Source: Bathymodiolus brooksi (lineage: Eukaryota; Mollusca; Bivalvia; Mytilida; Modiolidae). Taken from it: 64,000 nt of DNA. Below the pieces are notes generated by a model, which did no database searches, had not been told where the DNA came from, and saw nothing but the letters and a program-made list of their open reading frames with translations. This document shows, one piece after another, positions 59,918 through 64,000 of the stretch. The number at the start of each line of letters is the position of its first letter. Position 1 is the stretch's first letter. Made by a program: the position numbers and the translations under genes. The stretch spans positions 28,076,186 to 28,140,185 of the forward strand of contig OY804585.1 in the NCBI GenBank assembly GCA_963680875.1, given 5' to 3'.

Positions 59918-60065
59918 GTCGTGGCGGTCAGTTTTATTTGTGGAGGAAACCGAAGTATCCGGAGAAAACCACTGACCTGTCGCAAGTCACTGACAAACTT
60001 TATTGCATAATGTTGTATCGAGTACACTACGTCTGATCGGGGTTCGAACGCAGCTGCATGTTATG
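59918..60065 (-). repeat. SINE-1 fragment (right unit)
   Basis: Counterpart of 49758-49905, with a changed base in the B box region (gttcgaacgc). Confidence 0.85.
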
Positions 60066-60263
60066 AAAAAACAATTCTTTGCAATGGAAAATTCAATATG
60101 CTGAGTAAGAGGGCTTCCAAATTAAGAGAGTAAAGTCATGAAAATTGTGTGCAACTCATTACCTTGTAATGGCTAACAAAAAGATATATATTTTCAATAT
60201 TCTTACAAGTCAGATACGGTCAACGAACCAGCGAACCATGTAGCGTTCTCGGTGTTTTGGGTA

Positions 60264-60809
60264 TTATCGCATTAGAACTTTTGCAGCTAAGGTGAACGGT
60301 GTAGCAAATCCAAGCGGGTCGTAAATGCTAGACACCTGACTAAGTACCATCCTCGGCGTCAACAATTCAGGCACACTACAATCAATCTGATTCCTTGCAA
60401 TATTTTTGCCAGTCCGAATATTTCTGTGTTTTGGTGAGAAGTTAAGCTTAACTTGAAATTCAAACATGTCTGATTTTGGAATCCATCTCATTCCTAGAAT
60501 GTTTTCTGGTCCTGATTCAGCCAATTTCATACTAGTATTTACAATTCCTTTGTATCCGGTTTCCGTGCCAGAAATAATCCAATGCTTGATAGAAAATCCC
60601 CCAAATGCTAGCATTGTTTCTGTTTCCTGAGCAATTCGCCGTGCTTTTTCAACGTTATCAACCGATTGTAATATATCATCTACGTAACTATTTCTGATAA
60701 CCATTTTCGATGCGTTCGGGTATATATGCTGATACATTGTCGCTGTTTGGCGTAATGCAAGAGTAGCGATGGCTCCGCTTGGTCGATCACCAAAGGCTAC
60801 TGCCATCAA
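60264..60809 (-). pseudogene. BEL/Pao reverse transcriptase, distal part, copy 2
   Basis: A 181-codon frame. It contains the second catalytic Asp motif (NSYVDDILQS, about residues 38-47), the thumb region and the Pao-specific continuation (LGMRWIPKSDMFEF, then SSIYDPLGFATPFTLAAK). It is open across the 19 bp that copy 1 has lost, which shows that copy 1 is the deleted form. The first catalytic motif lies upstream in a different frame at 61134-60838. Confidence 0.85.
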
Positions 60810-61277
60810 AACATAGTGATCTGGTTCTATATGAGTTTCAAGATTTCTCCATACAAATATATGTGTATGTTGAACAAGCTAGCGTTGATAGCTTAACTGC
60901 GTTGTACATTTTGGAGAAATCACCAGCTAAAGCTGTATGTTTTTGTCTGAAGCGTATAAGTACAGCTATCAAGGCATTCATTATATTCGATCCTTTCGTC
61001 CAATAATCGTTGAGTACGTGTCCCATGAACGAAGCTGATGAATTAAATACGATCCTAACTGGTGTTGAATTTGGCTCTGGTTTTAACACTTCATGGTGTG
61101 GTATGTATTGAACAGGTCCTTTGTGTTCTTCCATTTCTTTCTTTGTTAATTTCTTTAGCGATTCCTCGATTTATCATGTCTATGATTTGTTCATTGTATG
61201 CAATTGCGTATTCCAACCCATTCCGAATCAATCTTTTCTCTGTCGACAAAAGCCTGGCAATTGCTGATGCTACGTTG

Positions 61278-62660
61278 TTAGTCAGTTGATTGTTTTTTTA
61301 TCCAGGGATATTGTACTGTCCATTGCTTCGATTCTTTTTCATGTTTAAGTCCTGATTTTATTATATTTAGTTCCCTCTCTTCTCTCAAGCTGTGATTCGA
61401 TTGTCCTGTAGCACACTTTCCACACTTACATGACCCACACTTTAAAGCACATTGGGTCCCCAGTCCTTCAATATCAAAAAAGAAATCTAATCGTTCTTTA
61501 ATTCCACTTCTGTCCACAACATGCGTTGCATTTAACTGTGCCAATTGTCCGGAAACAAAATATATTTTCACGATTCCATGATTTCTTACTTTTGGTACCC
61601 CAAGTAGACGGTGGCTTCCTCTGAGGCAGTATCCAAATTGATTCCTCATTAGCTGGATATTATCGACTTCATCCAATTTATTAGGCATTAATATGCAACA
61701 GTCCGTGCCAATTAATATGTCTACTTGTCCAGTTGGTCTTTTAACGTCCTTTTCGTCAATTCCTTTAAACAATCTAGCAACTTTACTAATATCAACATCG
61801 GAAATATCAGCTGTAGCTTCTTCCATGCCGTATGCCTTTATGGTCCATGTGTTACCACTTAGATCAGTTAATGGTAGTATATACTCCTTGCTTTGAACAC
61901 ATTCCGTTACATTTCCAACCTTTGTTACTGATAATGTTATTTCTTGTCCATACAATCCTAGTTTTCTTGCAGCCTTATGAGTAATAAGAGACATGTTTGC
62001 ACCAGGATCCCAAATTGTTGTCAGAGAATGGCCCTTATATGACAACGAGCTAATCATTAGTAATATACCATAATTGACCCTGTCGTTGTTTATTATCTGA
62101 ACAGAATTATGGAACAATATCTCATCTACATGTGCAGTATGCAAACTGCTATGATGCATTCGTCCACATCTTTGATATCCATTATTTGATATATCACAAG
62201 GCATACGATTGTTGCATTGTCTTGATAAATGTCCTATCTTTAAACAACTGAAACATCCGCCATTTTTTCTCAACATATAAATCTTTGTTTGACTATCTAG
62301 TTTTGCAAATATACTGCAATCTCCGATTTCATGAGCGTCAGATTTATGATACCAACACTTCATCCTTTCAAAACCTCTGTTATTACTAGAGGATCTATCT
62401 TGACGAAATCTGTTAAAACTAGTTCGATTATTTGAATGTGATACCATCTGTGCCACTTGTGTCAACCCTTCAACTACTTGTTTCATCATGTTTTGATTTT
62501 CTTGCATTTGCATTTGTAATGTATTTACAATTCCATCCTTCTCGTCGTCCTGGTTAATTGTTGTAATGACGGAATATGCTTTGCCTCTACTATTACCACA
62601 TTCTCTCATGTCGTCCTGCATGTATTCAATTGCATTCTTTTCCTCAAGTAATAATTGCAA
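61278..62660 (-). pseudogene. BEL/Pao nucleocapsid-protease segment, copy 2
   Basis: A 460-codon frame, nearly identical to that of copy 1 (a handful of substitutions, e.g. D to Y near residue 128 and R to S near 171). It carries the same CCHC knuckle at 136-149 and the same DPG at 218-220. Its first ~18 codons overlap the end of gag in another frame, which marks a frame change of one base at a T5 run. Confidence 0.88.
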
Positions 62661-63529
62661 AAATCATGAAATCCTGTACTAGTTTTCAATTCAAATCTTT
62701 GTTTTCGTAATGCCCATTCACGCTTTTGTAATGCCGGAAGCAATTTTTCTATTTGACTAATCATTGTAGCAGTATTCATCTCAGAATCTAATTTCATTCG
62801 TTTTAGATCAAGCCAACATGTCTCTACAGTCTCGACCATTGAGATGAATTTCATAGGATCACCTTCTTGAATATTCTTAGGCCCTTTTAATTTGCTCAAA
62901 ATATTATCAGCCTGTTTGTCAGGCCTCCCATATTTTAGATCAAGACGTCGAAACATTTCTTCGAAGTCGTTATCCACCCCTTTCACAACCCTTAATGCTT
63001 CACCACTTAAACATTGCTTAAGAGTGTATGAATCACATCCATACGATGGTAGCATGTGTCTTTCATAGTCAACCTTACAAATTGGATATTGTCGTATATT
63101 CCCAGTAAACGTAGGGGCATCTAATTTGTTCACCTTAGAAGTCTCAAATGCTCCCTTTGTTTGACCTTTTTCATTATAATGTGATTTCTTTTCACTTGCC
63201 CTTTCAGCTTTAACTCTTTCCTTCATGTCTTCACACAATGATCTTGATTTACATAGTTCTTTATACATGACGGTTATATCATGGTTCAGCTCATTGACCT
63301 TGGTTTTGTCGTCCTCATTGTCTGATTCAAATGATTCTAGATATGTTTCATGTCTCGCTTCTAATTCTACATATGCTGATTCCAGATCTTGTAATATTTT
63401 ACTAATTACAGCAATATCAATTTGCTCCTGTATCCCTTCTAGTAAACGCCCATAAATTCTATGAAATTTACCTTTTGCAGTACTTCTTTTCTTCTTAGTA
63501 ATCTTCGTGTTTTCTGCATCTTCTGACAT
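62606..63529 (-). CDS. BEL/Pao gag-like protein (DUF1759 region), copy 2
   Basis: A 307-codon frame with an ATG in good context (gggaagATGTCA). Residues 1-30 are basic (TKKKRSTAKGKF), 40-115 are predicted helical and charged, and from about 135 the DUF1759 gag region begins (LDAPTFTGNIRQYPI) with 'EALRVVKGV' and 'LDLKYGRPDKQADNIL' typical of BEL elements. It would form the core particle shell and bind nucleic acid. The frame shifts at T5 near 62664-62668, after which the family sequence continues in the -1 frame. This could be a programmed shift or a mutation. The same break is in copy 1. Confidence 0.85.
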   Translation of the reverse strand: MSEDAENTKITKKKRSTAKGKFHRIYGRLLEGIQEQIDIAVISKILQDLESAYVELEARHETYLESFESDNEDDKTKVNELNHDITVMYKELCKSRSLCEDMKERVKAERASEKKSHYNEKGQTKGAFETSKVNKLDAPTFTGNIRQYPICKVDYERHMLPSYGCDSYTLKQCLSGEALRVVKGVDNDFEEMFRRLDLKYGRPDKQADNILSKLKGPKNIQEGDPMKFISMVETVETCWLDLKRMKLDSEMNTATMISQIEKLLPALQKREWALRKQRFELKTSTGFHDFCNYYLRKRMQLNTCRTT

Positions 63530-64000
63530 CTTCCCGTGTGTTGAACTGTGTTGGGTATTATGGCAATAAATACTACGTCAAAGGTAATAACTTTAATTTG
63601 GTAATGATGTTTCAACCTGAAATACATGAATAAGAAATATCATGAGTATTGTTGAATAACAATGAACGTACTGTTGAGAACTGAATTGAATTGACTATTG
63701 AAATTAAACAAAAAACATAATGTCAGTAATATTTCAAACTTACACAATGACGGGCAATATGCCATATCCAGTCTAATTATATTTCAGAGTTTGGTTTTCC
63801 GTGGACAGCCGCGTCCAAAACCAATCAACAAAGGAGCTCTATAATACCGGGGAAGGAAACCTATTGCTTGAGGTACATAAGTAATATATGCTCCATATCG
63901 GGAAAATTCCGTCATAAAGTCCAATCAATTATCGATTTCGATACACTCGGTTATATTCTCTATATATTCTCTGGGTTGTCACATAAGATGAAAGTCTAGT
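63530..64000. other. Upstream flank of BEL copy 2, no LTR recognised
   Basis: The sequence upstream of gag should hold the primer-binding site and 5' LTR. A GC-richer patch at 63800-63840 ('ggacagccgcgtccaaaacc') has hairpin potential, but no LTR pair can be tested because the other end is missing. Confidence 0.35.

Larger units (their letters stand above)
52857..63043. repeat. Tandem duplication, right unit (10.2 kb)
   Basis: Direct repeat of 43091-52856. Differences are single substitutions, small indels and more minisatellite units (60-bp, 78-bp and 52-bp arrays all longer). At 63043 the match ends and BEL gag continues uninterrupted, so this unit holds the ancestral right-hand border. 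Confidence 0.95.
60264..63529 (-). pseudogene. BEL/Pao retrotransposon, copy 2 (complete gag start, 3'-truncated)
   Basis: Order on the minus strand: gag (63529-62606), nucleocapsid/protease (62660-61278), reverse transcriptase (61134-60838 and 60809-60264) and the start of the peptidase A17-type region. The element stops at 60264 at the same base as copy 1, so that truncation predates the duplication. The three homopolymer frameshifts are shared with copy 1. A private CTAG insertion at 60879-60882 splits the polymerase before the YVDD motif. RNase H, integrase and LTRs are missing; no LTR was recognised beyond 63529. It is not competent for transposition. Confidence 0.92.

Noticed and set aside
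63800..63840. Possible primer-binding site or LTR end of BEL copy 2
   Set aside because: No tRNA match could be named and there is no second LTR for comparison.

Overview
This is a gene-poor, AT-rich window of animal nuclear DNA, most likely from a bivalve mollusc and perhaps a mytilid mussel. There is no bacterial gene organisation. Introns are kilobases long with GT/AG borders. tRNA-derived SINEs, minisatellites, foldback DNA transposons and a decayed BEL/Pao retrotransposon fill most of the sequence. Several dispersed repeats look like those I associate with bivalve genomes: the 'CGTCCGTCGTC' repeat near 13.75 kb, a repeat reading 'ggggtaatcagaatcc', and SINEs ending 'gaaagtggcgttaa'. The assignment is recognition from memory and was not checked by a search.

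Region 1 (1-2.3 kb) is an inverted, older copy of a repeat (here called R1) with ~180-bp core repeats, broken by a 22-24-bp minisatellite that flips orientation. Region 2 (2.8-20.5 kb) is bounded by two inverted arrays of TTCGGAA/TTCCGAA-rich ~41-bp repeats. Each array starts with the same 22 bp, so the whole 17.7 kb may be one large mobile element. Inside it, spliced exons point outward on both sides: a minus-strand coiled-coil-type gene whose stop lies just inside the left array, and plus-strand exons whose stop lies toward the right array. It also holds hairpin MITEs, an 864-bp foldback element with a 7-bp target duplication, and two head-to-tail copies of a TIR element (5.5 kb and a 1.9-kb internal-deletion derivative).

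Region 3 (20.6-32.3 kb) holds a 31-bp minisatellite (1.1 kb), a 45-bp minisatellite (4 kb), several SINEs, and a 2.8-kb DNA transposon with ~523-bp inverted arms, a 5-bp AATAT duplication and a spliced C2H2-type gene fragment. Region 4 (32.5-41 kb) carries the one clear host-type gene: three exons of a CD225/dispanin (IFITM-like) membrane protein, with introns full of repeats. The exon that should complete the CD225 domain was not found.

Region 5 (43.1-63.0 kb) is a ~10-kb direct tandem duplication whose junction falls inside a BEL/Pao gag gene. Each unit contains a SINE, R1 with its ~180-bp array, three minisatellites (60, 78 and 52 bp) and a 3'-truncated, frameshifted BEL/Pao copy on the minus strand. 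The right unit continues into the intact 5' part of gag. The high identity of the units leaves two readings: a recent duplication, or two haplotypes assembled in tandem.

Names R1, R2, R3, SINE-1, SINE-2 and SINE-3 are local labels for repeats that recur within this window.
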